Source: Dasania marina DSM 21967 (GTDB lineage: Bacteria; Pseudomonadota; Gammaproteobacteria; Pseudomonadales; Dasaniaceae). Taken from it: a stretch of 64,000 nt of DNA. The notes under the pieces are model-generated. The model worked only from the letters and a program-made list of their open reading frames with translations. It had not been told where the DNA came from and ran no database searches. Positions within the stretch are counted from its first letter, which is position 1; every line of letters starts with the position of its first letter. Both the position numbers and the translations under genes were made by a program. The stretch spans positions 88,959 through 152,958 of the forward strand of contig NZ_KB891589.1 of NCBI RefSeq assembly GCF_000373485.1, given 5' to 3'. Below are positions 38,123-46,927 of the stretch, piece after piece.

Positions 38123-39136
38123 TTAATTCGAGTCTGCCACCACCGCAATTAAGCTTTCCGAAAACCCCCAGGCCTGTAAGGCCAGTTTGCCGGCATGGCT
38201 GGATAATTGGCTAATGGCTAAGGCCAGTTGCAAGGGTTGCTTATCAAATTCTGGGTAGTGCTCGGCATAGCTTAAAATAATTATCTTACCTATTTGATGT
38301 AATAGGCTGGCCAGTAAGGCCTCTTCGCCATGTAGCGAGGGGATTTTTTCGGCCAGTATAAAGGCGTAACTGGCCACACTAATGCTTTTTTGCCGGGCTA
38401 ATTCCATTTGCTGTTTTAATAATGGTGAATCAGATTCGAATAAACTGAGTATGGCAAAACTGGTCACCAATTGTTTGGTGGTAGCTAATCCCAGGCGCAT
38501 AACGGCCTTGCTAATATTATCGCAGGGGTTTACGCCCTGATATAAAACGCTGTTGGCGGTTTTGATCAGTTTGGCGCTAATGCCCGGGTCGCTGTGGGCT
38601 AGGTTAACCACTTGATTAATGTCGCAGTCGGGGTTGTCTATGGCGTTACGTATGCTTAGTGCTGTTTCTGGAAAACTGGGTATTACAAAATAACCGCGGT
38701 TTAGCTCATGCTCAAAATGTTTATACAGTGCGTCATGGGAGCAATCATTGCCATAGGCTAGTTGCGTAATGCTGTCGCTGTGCCGTTTTCTTTTTTCATG
38801 TAATAGCTGGGTGACTGAACTGGGCAGGGTGAAGTATTGCACGGGGCCGTTAGCGGTAACGCTGTGTTGCCTAGGTTTGCTAGGCGATAGTGGGTGGTTG
38901 GAGTTGGGCAGGCCAGCCTCTATCACTTTACTGGCTTGGGTGTTGTTACTCAGAGTGACGCTGCCGCTAACCAAAAAAAAGTCTAAGGTATCATTGCTGT
39001 GCTGGCTAAACAGGGTATCACCCTTGGCCGCCTCACAGATGCTGATAGACTTACAGAGGCGGGTAAATAGCCCGTCATCTAGGGTGCTTAATAAGGTGTA
39101 ACGTCTAAAAATGGCAAGGGCTTGTTGGTCGGTCAT
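38123..39136 (-). CDS. Cyclic-nucleotide-binding plus HDOD domain protein, probably truncated by a nonsense codon
   Basis: A 337-residue protein as read. Residues about 10-115 form a cNMP-binding-like jelly roll (KGDTLFSQHS, DFFLVSGSVTL) and about 140-335 an HDOD domain (FPETALSIRNAIDNPDCDINQVVNLAHSDPGISAKLI, then LASLLHQIGKIIIL). HDOD proteins are HD-GYP relatives without phosphodiesterase residues and act in signal networks. The gene stops at ADSN-TAA, but the frame continues for 69 codons of plausible HDOD C-terminus. Without it, the last helices of the domain are missing. Candidates are a pseudogene, stop readthrough or a sequencing error. Confidence 0.85.
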   Translation of the reverse strand: MTDQQALAIFRRYTLLSTLDDGLFTRLCKSISICEAAKGDTLFSQHSNDTLDFFLVSGSVTLSNNTQASKVIEAGLPNSNHPLSPSKPRQHSVTANGPVQYFTLPSSVTQLLHEKRKRHSDSITQLAYGNDCSHDALYKHFEHELNRGYFVIPSFPETALSIRNAIDNPDCDINQVVNLAHSDPGISAKLIKTANSVLYQGVNPCDNISKAVMRLGLATTKQLVTSFAILSLFESDSPLLKQQMELARQKSISVASYAFILAEKIPSLHGEEALLASLLHQIGKIIILSYAEHYPEFDKQPLQLALAISQLSSHAGKLALQAWGFSESLIAVVADSN

Positions 39137-39360
39137 GATACTGCACAGTCAGTTTAGGGAGGAGGCTATTTAGTGTAGTCCAACTCACGGCTACTGCTAA
39201 GGGCTTAGCTGTTTTATGGAAACAATTTTATGGAAACAACGTGATTCTGGCTTGGGCTTGGCGGTTCAGCTGTTGGCTATCACCGGGGCTTGCCCTATGA
39301 TGCAGGTATAACAATCAACAATATGAATATACATTTATTAAATACGGGCCCCAAACGCGT

Positions 39361-40233
39361 ATGAGTACCCCTAATAATAAACGCCTGGTCATTATACCTT
39401 TAAGCGGTCACCAGTTGATCAAGTTACTAGTGTACAGTTTATTGGTCATTAATTATGGCCTTTACATTGTTGGTGAATGGCAGGTGGCACAACATACGCT
39501 GTCGGCTAGCTCTGGGTTATTAGACTGGGCGGCAAGTTTTAAAACCAGCATAGATGAAACTGCCTGGTTTGTTTTGTTAATTATTTTTGAACTAGAAACT
39601 TATGTTTTAAGCGACCATGCGTTTACCCCGGCTAGGGTGAGAGCGATGAATATTGTGCGCGCCGTGTGTTATTTGTTTTTGGCGCACACTATTTACGTTA
39701 ATGCTGCAGCGGTAATTGAGTTGGCTGACGAGCAACCCTTACAAGCTATGCATTTATGCGAGCGGGCGGATAAAGATATTGCCTATGTATATAACGAACA
39801 GTATGTAGAAATAAACAGCGATAATTGTAATAACTTATTAATAGGTACAGAGCTCTATCAATTAGGCGATAGAAAGTCTATCACCGATAAACCCGGTTTG
39901 GCCTTGGCGCAATATATGTCGTGGCTGGATTTGTTTGAGTCACTTAGTTGGATAGGGGTTATGCTGGTTATAGAGTTGGTGGTGGGTTTACAGAATAAAG
40001 GCATATCCAGTGGCAAACGACTGCGCGTGCTAAATACCGCTTCTATACTTTTTTATACGGTTTTGTGGGTGGCTATAGGCCACTGGATTTATCTGGGGCA
40101 TTATATGTACGCGTGGGATGAATTTGTTTGGATTGCGGGTTTTATTGCTATAGAAATGAATATGGCCGATTGGCGCAAAGATATGAAGCAGCAGGGTGCT
40201 ACCGAGTCCGACCACAGTGTCAGTAATGCGTAG
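39361..40233 (+). CDS. Membrane protein of unknown function, about six helices
   Basis: A 290-residue protein not recognised as a known family. Hydrophobic helices lie at about residues 18-40 (LIKLLVYSLLVINYGLYIV), 65-82 (AWFVLLIIFELETYVL), 97-118, 188-208 (LSWIGVMLVIELVV), 228-250 (ILFYTVLWVAIGHWIY) and 255-268. FELE and IELVV place acidic residues inside helices, which hints at ion or proton handling. A loop of about 60 residues (about 120-180), with two Cys (HLCERA, NCNNL), probably faces the periplasm. It is followed by the beta-propeller gene after 36 bases, so they may share a transcript. Confidence 0.75.
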   Translation: MSTPNNKRLVIIPLSGHQLIKLLVYSLLVINYGLYIVGEWQVAQHTLSASSGLLDWAASFKTSIDETAWFVLLIIFELETYVLSDHAFTPARVRAMNIVRAVCYLFLAHTIYVNAAAVIELADEQPLQAMHLCERADKDIAYVYNEQYVEINSDNCNNLLIGTELYQLGDRKSITDKPGLALAQYMSWLDLFESLSWIGVMLVIELVVGLQNKGISSGKRLRVLNTASILFYTVLWVAIGHWIYLGHYMYAWDEFVWIAGFIAIEMNMADWRKDMKQQGATESDHSVSNA

Positions 40234-40269
40234 TCTACATTTATAAAATGTTAGTTAGGATATAGGGCT

Positions 40270-41193
40270 ATGTTAGCGTTGGTGTCGGTAAAAAAAGTAT
40301 GGGATAGAGGTGAGCATAATGCTTTTACCGATCTTTGTTATTTTAAAAATTGCTTTTGGTTGGTGTTCCGCGAAGGGCAGGCCCACGTATCTAATGATGG
40401 TCGCATAGTCGTATTAAAAAGCAGCAATGGAGTTGATTGGCTGTGTGCAGCAGAATTAACCATGGCATCTATAGATTTACGAGACCCCAAAATTGTAGCA
40501 ACGCCCGCGCAGCAATTGCTGATTACCACTGTAGGGGCTGATCGCAGCTGTGACGATAAGGTGGATTTACAAAGCTATCTTTATCACTCTAAAGACGGCC
40601 AGCAGTGGTCAACACCGCAAGCTGTAGGTAGAGAGCACGATTGGATATGGCGTACCCGTTTCATTGATGGTGTGGGTTATGGCGTCTCATACAAGCCCAG
40701 CGCTGAAAGTACCACACTGTATAAAATGAATGCTGATTATAGTTACAGCCCCTATGTCGACCCTTTGTTTAGCAAGGCACAAAATGGTTTGGGTTACCCC
40801 AACGAACATGATTTATTTAGCCTGCCCAATGGTGAGCTGTGTTGTTTGCTAAGGCGTGATGCCGATAGTGCTAGCGCGCAATTAGGCCGTAGTGTTGCGC
40901 CCTATACACAGTGGCAGTGGCGCGACTTAGGTATATACACCGGTGGCCCGGTGGCGTTACTGTTATTGAATCAACAGCTGTTACTGGCAGTGCGTTTATT
41001 AAAGCCCGAAAGAACTAGCTTATGTTCTTTGGATGTAGAGGCGGGCAAGGTTAAGGAATTAATAACGCTGCCCTCGAAGGGGGATAGTAGCTATGCCGGT
41101 TTAGTCGAGCATGAAGGTAAAGTGTGGTGCAGCTATTACTCTAGCCATGAGGGTAAGACCTCTATTTATATGGCCGAGCTTTTAATAGATTAA
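40270..41193 (+). CDS. Sialidase-fold / BNR-like beta-propeller protein
   Basis: A 307-residue protein made of repeated beta strands, with Asp-box-like turns (LKSSNGVDW, YHSKDGQQWS) characteristic of five- or six-bladed propellers. It has no signal peptide. WLVFREGQAHVSND and PNEHDLFSLPNGELCCLLRRDAD look like blades of an exo-sialidase-like fold, but the catalytic Arg triad of true sialidases cannot be shown, so enzymatic activity is not claimed. It is the last plus-strand gene before convergent gspB. Confidence 0.7.
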   Translation: MLALVSVKKVWDRGEHNAFTDLCYFKNCFWLVFREGQAHVSNDGRIVVLKSSNGVDWLCAAELTMASIDLRDPKIVATPAQQLLITTVGADRSCDDKVDLQSYLYHSKDGQQWSTPQAVGREHDWIWRTRFIDGVGYGVSYKPSAESTTLYKMNADYSYSPYVDPLFSKAQNGLGYPNEHDLFSLPNGELCCLLRRDADSASAQLGRSVAPYTQWQWRDLGIYTGGPVALLLLNQQLLLAVRLLKPERTSLCSLDVEAGKVKELITLPSKGDSSYAGLVEHEGKVWCSYYSSHEGKTSIYMAELLID

Positions 41194-41203
41194 ATTGACT
41201 CTA

Positions 41204-41947
41204 CTACTGAAAATTAACCCAGCTGTTTAACGCGCTTAAGCGAAAGTGCGTTTGTTGGTAGCGCAAAATAATAAAGCGTTCTTGTATGCTTTCTAGGCTT
41301 AACTCGCTAGTAATCGCCGCGCCCTCCTTAAATATTTTATCGTTTATTTCGACAAAACTTTCACCACTTTCTAAAAAAATATGCTGGTCGTAATTTAACG
41401 TGGGTATATGTTTCTGCACTGTGACTGGCAGGGAAGACAAAAAGGGTGGCAGGGTGGACTGCTTGCTTGTTGCCAGCTTGGTTTTTAGGCTGGCGGTATT
41501 GTCACTCGCATCGACAGGCTTGCTGCTACTGTGTTGTTGATACAACTTGGCTACGTCAGGATTGTCGTTTTTAATGGGCGGTTTGGCTTCGATGATAATT
41601 TCTTTTGCTGTGTTTTTCTTAGTTGTAGTTATAGTTGTAGTGGCTATCGGGGCTGTTATGGCCGGGGCTTTTATTACAGGGGCTACTATGCTGGGTACGG
41701 TTATGGGAGCAATAGTCGTAGCGGCCTGTTCAGCATAGCTATTGTTATTGCTTGGGCTGTTGGCGTTAGTATAAAAATACCCGCCGCCTAAAAGCACTAT
41801 GGCTAAACCTATAACGGCGAACAAACCAATATTAGGGCCGCTGCTTGCGAGCTCTATATTAATAGGTGCAGCTTGCAGGCTGGGGCTGTGGTCTGCGGCA
41901 CTTCTATCACGGTCGGCGCGGTTTAAGGCTTCTAAAATTAGCGACAT
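41204..41947 (-). CDS. gspB: Type II secretion accessory protein GspB/ExeB
   Basis: A 247-residue inner-membrane protein. MSLILEALNRADRDR at the N-terminus is the GspB/ExeB hallmark. One TM helix follows (FAVIGLAIVLLGGGYFY), then a Thr/Pro/Ala-rich linker across the periplasm, then a C-terminal GspB domain (about 180-247, LNYDQHIFLESGESFVEINDKIFKEG). With GspA it helps assemble the secretin in the peptidoglycan. The start overlaps the stop of gspA by one base (TTAGTTGC context), so the two form an operon gspA-gspB on the minus strand. Confidence 0.92.
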   Translation of the reverse strand: MSLILEALNRADRDRSAADHSPSLQAAPINIELASSGPNIGLFAVIGLAIVLLGGGYFYTNANSPSNNNSYAEQAATTIAPITVPSIVAPVIKAPAITAPIATTTITTTKKNTAKEIIIEAKPPIKNDNPDVAKLYQQHSSSKPVDASDNTASLKTKLATSKQSTLPPFLSSLPVTVQKHIPTLNYDQHIFLESGESFVEINDKIFKEGAAITSELSLESIQERFIILRYQQTHFRLSALNSWVNFQ

Positions 41948-43521
41948 TAGTTGCCCCCCTTCAAAACGGTTGTAGGCTGCAATTGTTGCTCTAATTTGAG
42001 CAGGGTTTTTAAACCCACTACGCCATCAGCGGTTAAGCCCTGTGCTTGCTGAAACAGCTTTACCCGCTGGAATAAGGCGGAGTTAAATGTGTGCTCACTA
42101 AGAGGCTGGCTTTGCTGATCTAACTGGGCAAACTGCTGGCCTAACCATTGTACTAGGGCACCTTCATCCCCTAGCCCTATGGGGCCATCGTAATTTTCTG
42201 GGGCCTGCCATAGTAGGGTAAAATTGCCGGTCCACAAAAAGGCTAATTCAGTTAGCGCCAGTGTTTTGCTGCCCTCTACGGTTAACAGTTCGGCGTGTTG
42301 CTGGGCCAGACCTATGAGGTTGCCATAGTAACGTTGTTGGCCATCGCTAAGTTCTAGCATCACTGGCCGTTGGTATTGCGCTAGGGCAGCCCAGTTGTTC
42401 TCGGTTAATGTTTCGCAGCGAAAGGCGGTGCCGCACTCACCAGCCATTCCCATATACGAGGCTAATTGTGTGATGGCGGCGTCTTCCTGTGGATGCCAGT
42501 TGCTAGTACGGGGGTTGGATTGCACTTGCTCTTGCTCTTGCGCGGTGACGCTAGCAACAGGGATGCTTATTGGTACTGGTTGGGCAGGGCTGCTAATAAA
42601 TTGCTGCAGTTTGGGTGCCGCTAAAATAGCCATAATAATCAGCGCAGTGGCGGCTAAGGCTTTGCTAATGCTAGGCCAGTGGCGGTAAGTTGGTGTGGTG
42701 TTTTGCTCTTCGTCATTGACTTCATTGATAGCTTGTTGGGCTATAGCTTTATCGATAATGGTTTTGTTTTTGCCGTAACAGCCTAATAGCATTCTGTCGC
42801 AGAGCACATTAATAATACGCGGGGTGCCGCGACTGGCTAGATATATTTGTTTAACTATACGGGTAGGGAACAGGTTTTGGTTGCCCGGCAGGCCGGCGAT
42901 ATGCAGGCGGTGGCGTATATAGGATTGGGTTTCGGCCAAGTTAAGTGTGCTGAGTTGAAAACGTGCGGTAATGCGTTGTGCTAGTTGGCTGAGTTCGGGT
43001 TTTTGTAACAGTGTGCGCAGCTCAGGTTGGCCCACTAAAATAATTTGTAACAGTTTTTTGGTGTTGGTTTCTAAATTGGTGAGCAGGCGTATTTGCTCCA
43101 AGGTATCAAAGTGCAAATGCTGGGCTTCGTCTATGAGCAAAACCGTGTTGCGGCCCTGCGAAAAATTGTCGACTAAGTAGCGGTGTATTTTATCGGTAAG
43201 GATTTTACCTTGCAGTTCGTCTTTATCGTAAGCGATGGCTAGCTCATCACAAATAGTGGCTAGTAGCTCTAGGCTGTTAAGCGAGGGGTTAAGCACTAAT
43301 GCTAAGTCGGTATTGACGGGTAGTTGTGCTAACAGGCTGCGGGTAATGGTGGTTTTGCCTGTGCCCACCGGGCCGGTTAATAAAATAAAACCGCCGCCAG
43401 CGCCTACCCCATAAAGCAGGTGAGCGAGTGCGTCGCGGTGCCTGGCGCTCATAAATAAATAGCGCGGGTCTACGGCTATGGAGAAGGGCGGTTCTGTTAA
43501 TCCAAAATAGCGGTGATACAT
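41947..43521 (-). CDS. gspA: Type II secretion ATPase GspA/ExeA
   Basis: A 524-residue protein. The N-terminal AAA ATPase (about 1-270) begins MYHRYFGLTEPPFSIAVDPRYLF, with Walker A GPVGTGKT and Walker B VLLIDEAQHL. A TM helix follows (ALAATALIIMAILAAP) and a C-terminal periplasmic region ends in a PG_binding_1 domain (LFQQAQGLTADGVVGLKTLL). It inserts the GspD secretin through peptidoglycan together with GspB. It is separate from the gspC-N operon 7 kb away, as in Aeromonas and Vibrio. Confidence 0.95.
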   Translation of the reverse strand: MYHRYFGLTEPPFSIAVDPRYLFMSARHRDALAHLLYGVGAGGGFILLTGPVGTGKTTITRSLLAQLPVNTDLALVLNPSLNSLELLATICDELAIAYDKDELQGKILTDKIHRYLVDNFSQGRNTVLLIDEAQHLHFDTLEQIRLLTNLETNTKKLLQIILVGQPELRTLLQKPELSQLAQRITARFQLSTLNLAETQSYIRHRLHIAGLPGNQNLFPTRIVKQIYLASRGTPRIINVLCDRMLLGCYGKNKTIIDKAIAQQAINEVNDEEQNTTPTYRHWPSISKALAATALIIMAILAAPKLQQFISSPAQPVPISIPVASVTAQEQEQVQSNPRTSNWHPQEDAAITQLASYMGMAGECGTAFRCETLTENNWAALAQYQRPVMLELSDGQQRYYGNLIGLAQQHAELLTVEGSKTLALTELAFLWTGNFTLLWQAPENYDGPIGLGDEGALVQWLGQQFAQLDQQSQPLSEHTFNSALFQRVKLFQQAQGLTADGVVGLKTLLKLEQQLQPTTVLKGGN

Positions 43522-44045
43522 AGTCGCTGTACTTAACCCTGTCGCTTTATCATTAGTGTTTTTGGCTAGTTGGCATTATGCCTTAGCACTGCTGCGAAGG
43601 CTATGGGGTGAGTGCCCTCCAACCCAGCTTACCCTTAGCTGTGGGGGATAGTTTGGCTGCTAAATAAGGCTTGCATATTAAAGGTGGTAAATTACACTGG
43701 TGCTATTATTTTAGTGCTATCGATAGTTTTATCTTTACCACGCCGCTAATGGCTGTCATTTAAAGTTATACCTTTGTGCAGTCACCCTACTATCACCCTC
43801 GGATATATACATGAATATTGCCTCGATGTTGGCGTTGTCTGTTACTGGCTATTATTGCCGGCTACCGTTGCTGCCGGTTATGGTGGGTCATCCAGTGGCG
43901 GTGATTAGGATTGGGCGCGGTTGAGTTAAGGTCTTTTTTAGATTGTTTACTATAGCCGCAGCCTGAAACCTGCGGCTTTTTTGTTTTTAATACTCGCAAA
44001 CAAGCATCCGCAGGCTGATGCTACGGCAAGGATGTAGAGGTTACT
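43522..44045. other. Intergenic region before the EamA gene with leader ORF and terminator
   Basis: The first 280 bases show nothing recognised. A 37-codon ORF runs from the ATG at 43811 to TGA 43922-43924, rich in Leu, Val and Ile in its second half (LPLLPVMVGHPVAVIRIG). A terminator follows, then the EamA gene 60 bases on. This is the layout of a transcription attenuator, although no run of a single codon is present. Confidence 0.45.
43954..43987 (+). terminator. Terminator between possible leader ORF and the EamA gene
   Basis: AGCCGCAG (43954-43961) pairs with CTGCGGCT (43970-43977) on an eight-base loop, followed by TTTTTTG-TTTTT. It lies 30 bases after the leader ORF and 60 bases before the EamA start, so it is well placed to control that gene. 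Confidence 0.85.
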
Positions 44046-44951
44046 ATGGCTGTTATTGCTGCCTATATTGCTGTGATATTGATTTGGTCAACAACGCCCT
44101 TGGCGATTAAGTTGAGCAACGATAGCCTAGCGCCCATCGCCGCAGTAAGCCTGCGTATGTTGCTGGCTTGTGTGGGCGGGTTATTGATTACACTGCTGTG
44201 GCGTAAGGCTGGTCGTTTGCAGCTGGGCAATGCTAAATCCTATGCCCTGGCCTCGTTAACCCTGTTTCCCTCTATGCCGTTGGTTTATTACGCCGCGCAG
44301 TTTATTTCTTCGGGTTTGATTTCGGTGCTATTTGGTTTAATGCCCTTGGTGTCTGCGGTGTTTGCCGCCTATATATTAGATGAGCATTTTTTAACATGGC
44401 GCAGGGTCGTGGCGCAGCTCATTGCCTTGGCCGGCTTGGTGTTAATTTCTTACAATCAATTAAATCTCAGTGAACACGCTATTTATGGCGTGCTGCTCAC
44501 GGTGTTGGCCACCACGATTTACTCTTGGAGTAGCGTGTATTTAAAAAAATATAACGCAAGCAAAGCGGTACCGGCTTTTGAGCAAACCGTGGGGGCTTTA
44601 TTGTTTTCGCTGCCGGGCATGTTTATCTGCTGGTGGTTATTAGTTGATGATTATCAGCTAGTGTTCAGTAGCACCAGCGCGATCAGTATTACGTACTTGG
44701 CCTTTATTGGTTCGCTGGTGGGTTTCTTTGCCTTTTTTAGCATACTGGGCAAGTTGCCTATGAGCCTAATCGCTATCATACCGGTGATTACCCCTATGCT
44801 AGCGCTGTGGCTGGGCATGAGTATTGCCGGTGAAGAGTTATCGGCGATAACGCTGATGGGGGCGGGCCTGATTATCACTGGCCTAATGCTGTATGAAGGT
44901 ATACCTATTTGGTTGTGGCAAAAAGCGAAGTGCTACTGGTTAAGCCGTTAG
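44046..44951 (+). CDS. EamA/DMT-superfamily transporter
   Basis: A 301-residue protein with ten hydrophobic helices in two EamA repeats (about 5-135 and 145-290). The opening AVIAAYIAVILIWSTTPLAIKLS is typical, and the two repeats each end with the glycine-rich QLIALAGLVLI and LMGAGLIITGLML. Members export amino acids or other metabolites. A leader ORF and terminator upstream suggest its expression depends on the supply of one such metabolite, which is inference. Confidence 0.9.
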   Translation: MAVIAAYIAVILIWSTTPLAIKLSNDSLAPIAAVSLRMLLACVGGLLITLLWRKAGRLQLGNAKSYALASLTLFPSMPLVYYAAQFISSGLISVLFGLMPLVSAVFAAYILDEHFLTWRRVVAQLIALAGLVLISYNQLNLSEHAIYGVLLTVLATTIYSWSSVYLKKYNASKAVPAFEQTVGALLFSLPGMFICWWLLVDDYQLVFSSTSAISITYLAFIGSLVGFFAFFSILGKLPMSLIAIIPVITPMLALWLGMSIAGEELSAITLMGAGLIITGLMLYEGIPIWLWQKAKCYWLSR

Positions 44952-44997
44952 CGTCTTGCCATTAACTGTGATGATATGATTTAAGAGGTGAGTGCTT

Positions 44998-45108
44998 GTG
45001 GCGAAGAAAAAGCCCTGTAAACGTTGCCAGCGTACCCGCTGGGTATTAACGGCGGTGATACTGGTGACGATGTCGGTGATATTGTATTTGGATGTGATGG
45101 CGAAGTGA
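44998..45108 (+). CDS. Small single-helix membrane protein with CxxC
   Basis: A 36-residue ORF starting at GTG with an excellent ribosome site (AGAGGTGA, spacing about 6). It reads basic N-terminus (KKKPCKRCQRTRW), then one TM helix (VLTAVILVTMSVILYL), then DVMAK. CKRC is a possible metal or redox pair on the cytoplasmic side. It lies between the EamA gene and convergent dusC. I do not recognise a family. The ribosome site and classic charge pattern argue for a real gene. Confidence 0.65.
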   Translation: MAKKKPCKRCQRTRWVLTAVILVTMSVILYLDVMAK

Positions 45109-45130
45109 GAAAACATTTAAGCTACAAGAG

Positions 45131-45149
45131 GCAAGCTACAAGTTGCAAG
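45131..45149. repeat. Dispersed intergenic repeat, copy 1
   Basis: GCAAGCTACAAGTTGCAAG here matches GCAAGCTGTAAGTTGCAAG at 56434-56452, with two differences. Both lie in intergenic DNA just after a gene. Short repeats of this type are scattered in many gammaproteobacterial genomes. Confidence 0.6.
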
Positions 45150-45231
45150 AAAAGTAGAGTATCTATGTGAGCAGCACTGGCCGGGAGTAAGGCAGCTGCT
45201 AGGCACAGGCATCAAGCCTTTGCTCCAAGCC

Positions 45232-46203
45232 CTAGCGCTTAGTCAGCAAATAATCCTCTCTATGCTGCTCTATAGTCTGATAAATTTCTTGCGGGCAGCG
45301 CATGCGTTTGACCTGTTCAAATAATTGCTGGCCCATGGGGTGAGCTTGGCGCAAATAGCTCAGCCATTGTTTCACTCGGCTGCCTACATATTTGGCTTCG
45401 TACATTTCTTCTGTGACTAGGCTGAACTGCGCCAAGTGCTGGGCGATGTCACTCCAGCACATGCTAGTTACAGTTTCGCCTTTATTAAAGGTCTGTATTT
45501 GCCTAGCCAAGTCGGGGCGGGTTAATAGACCGCGGCCCAGCATTACATCTTGGCAGCCGCTTTCGGCTAAGCACTGTTGGTAATCCTGTGGCGTCCATAT
45601 TTCACCGTTGGCGATCACCGGTATCTTGGCCTTGGCTTGGATAGCGTGTATATGCTGCCAATAGGCGGGGGGCTTGTAGCCGTCCAGCTTGGTACGTGCG
45701 TGTATGGTGAGTTCGTTGGCACCTGCGGCTAAGATGGCGTCGGTAATATCAGCCAGCAGGCTATGGTCATCAAAACCTAAACGTATTTTGGCGGTGACCG
45801 GTGTGGGCTGGGGCACGGCGTTGCGTATGGCGCTAACAATATCGTATAGCCGCTGCGGTTCACGCAGTAATACCGAGCCGCCATCATTGCGGTTAACGGT
45901 TTTGGCGGGGCAGCCAAAGTTGATGTCTATACCCGGTGCGCCCAGCTCGGCAGCACGTTGGGCATTGGCGGCCATAGGCTCGGGTTGCCCACCCAGTAAT
46001 TGCACATACACGGGGACACCGCTGGGGGTAGTGCCGCCTTGTTTTAATTCCGGGCACAGTCGGTAAAATACGCGGCGTGGTAGCAGCTGGTTGGTGACCC
46101 GCACAAACTCGGTGACGCAGCGATCGATGCCGCCTATGCGCGTTAGCATGTCACGCATAGTGTGGTCGACAACGCCCTCCATAGGGGCAAGCATAATTCG
46201 CAT
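45232..46203 (-). CDS. dusC: tRNA-dihydrouridine(16) synthase DusC
   Basis: A ~323-residue flavoenzyme of the Dus family. MRIMLAPMEGVVDHTMRD at the start, FGCPAKTVNRNDGGS with the catalytic Cys, ELTIHARTKLDGY and IPVIANGEIW follow the DusC pattern, as does the RIxxWLSYLR-like VKQWLSYLRQ near the end. It reduces U16 of tRNA to dihydrouridine with NADPH. The frame also opens at an ATG 21 codons earlier (46266); I choose 46203 because E. coli DusC starts at the equivalent place, though neither has a strong ribosome site. Confidence 0.93.
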   Translation of the reverse strand: MRIMLAPMEGVVDHTMRDMLTRIGGIDRCVTEFVRVTNQLLPRRVFYRLCPELKQGGTTPSGVPVYVQLLGGQPEPMAANAQRAAELGAPGIDINFGCPAKTVNRNDGGSVLLREPQRLYDIVSAIRNAVPQPTPVTAKIRLGFDDHSLLADITDAILAAGANELTIHARTKLDGYKPPAYWQHIHAIQAKAKIPVIANGEIWTPQDYQQCLAESGCQDVMLGRGLLTRPDLARQIQTFNKGETVTSMCWSDIAQHLAQFSLVTEEMYEAKYVGSRVKQWLSYLRQAHPMGQQLFEQVKRMRCPQEIYQTIEQHREDYLLTKR

Positions 46204-46629
46204 AGGTTGGGCACGTCGCTGGGGTGGCTGATTTTTGAGCGTATCTATTCCATTAATGGCGCGCATTATAAGTTTTTTACTCAGAATAAAAAGCCTATTC
46301 TCGATTATGTAGTCTGTGCGGCATAATTATGTAATTTTACTACAATGGCGGTTTAACTCATTGATCTATAAGCTTTTTGCAAAAGAGCGGTGCAGGCCAG
46401 TAAACGTCAATTTGGCTGATAAATAGACAGTGGAAATGGGCGTAAGCGATTGAATTTTAACGATAATGTAATTTTTTTACTTTTTGTAGTTTGGTTGCCT
46501 AACGCCGTATTTATAGGTAAATTAGCGCTCCCCTATTAAGTGAGGCTGTAGATGACCCTACAGCGTTAACTAACATACTGACATGCTCCGGCAGATCCTG
46601 GCGCTTGTAAGCAAATTCGAGGTAAAGCA
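46204..46629. other. Intergenic leader region before oadG
   Basis: No gene recognised. GCTGTAG (46545-46551) and CTACAGC (46558-46564) form a perfect 7-bp hairpin about 65 bases before the oadG start. The oad promoter must lie in this region, but no strong consensus was seen. Confidence 0.45.
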
Positions 46630-46875
46630 ATGCAACAGACATTGATGCAGCAGGGTACAGAGCTAATGCTTTATGGCATGGGCACTGTATTTGTTTTTTT
46701 AACGCTTTTAGTTGTATTAACTACCATTATGTCTGCGTTAATACAGCGCTTTGTTAAGATCGAACCACCAGTTGTTGCTACTGCTACTGGACGTCCGACA
46801 ACCACCGCGACACAAGCCGATAGTCAGTTAGTCGCCGTTATCACAGCCGCCATTAAACAACACCGCGCGCGTTAA
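46630..46875 (+). CDS. oadG: Oxaloacetate decarboxylase gamma chain
   Basis: An 81-residue membrane protein with one N-terminal helix (MLYGMGTVFVFLTLLVVLTTIM), a linker and a short basic end (AAIKQHRAR). This is the usual OadG design: the helix anchors the complex, and the C-terminal tail binds zinc and the alpha chain. GAGGTAAAG sits just upstream of the ATG. It opens the operon oadG-oadA-oadB. The complex drives Na+ out of the cell with the energy of oxaloacetate decarboxylation. Confidence 0.92.
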   Translation: MQQTLMQQGTELMLYGMGTVFVFLTLLVVLTTIMSALIQRFVKIEPPVVATATGRPTTTATQADSQLVAVITAAIKQHRAR

Positions 46876-46927
46876 TTTGCAGCGCTGTTCACCCTTTTTT
46901 AGTTAAATTATAAAAGGCTCGTTACCC

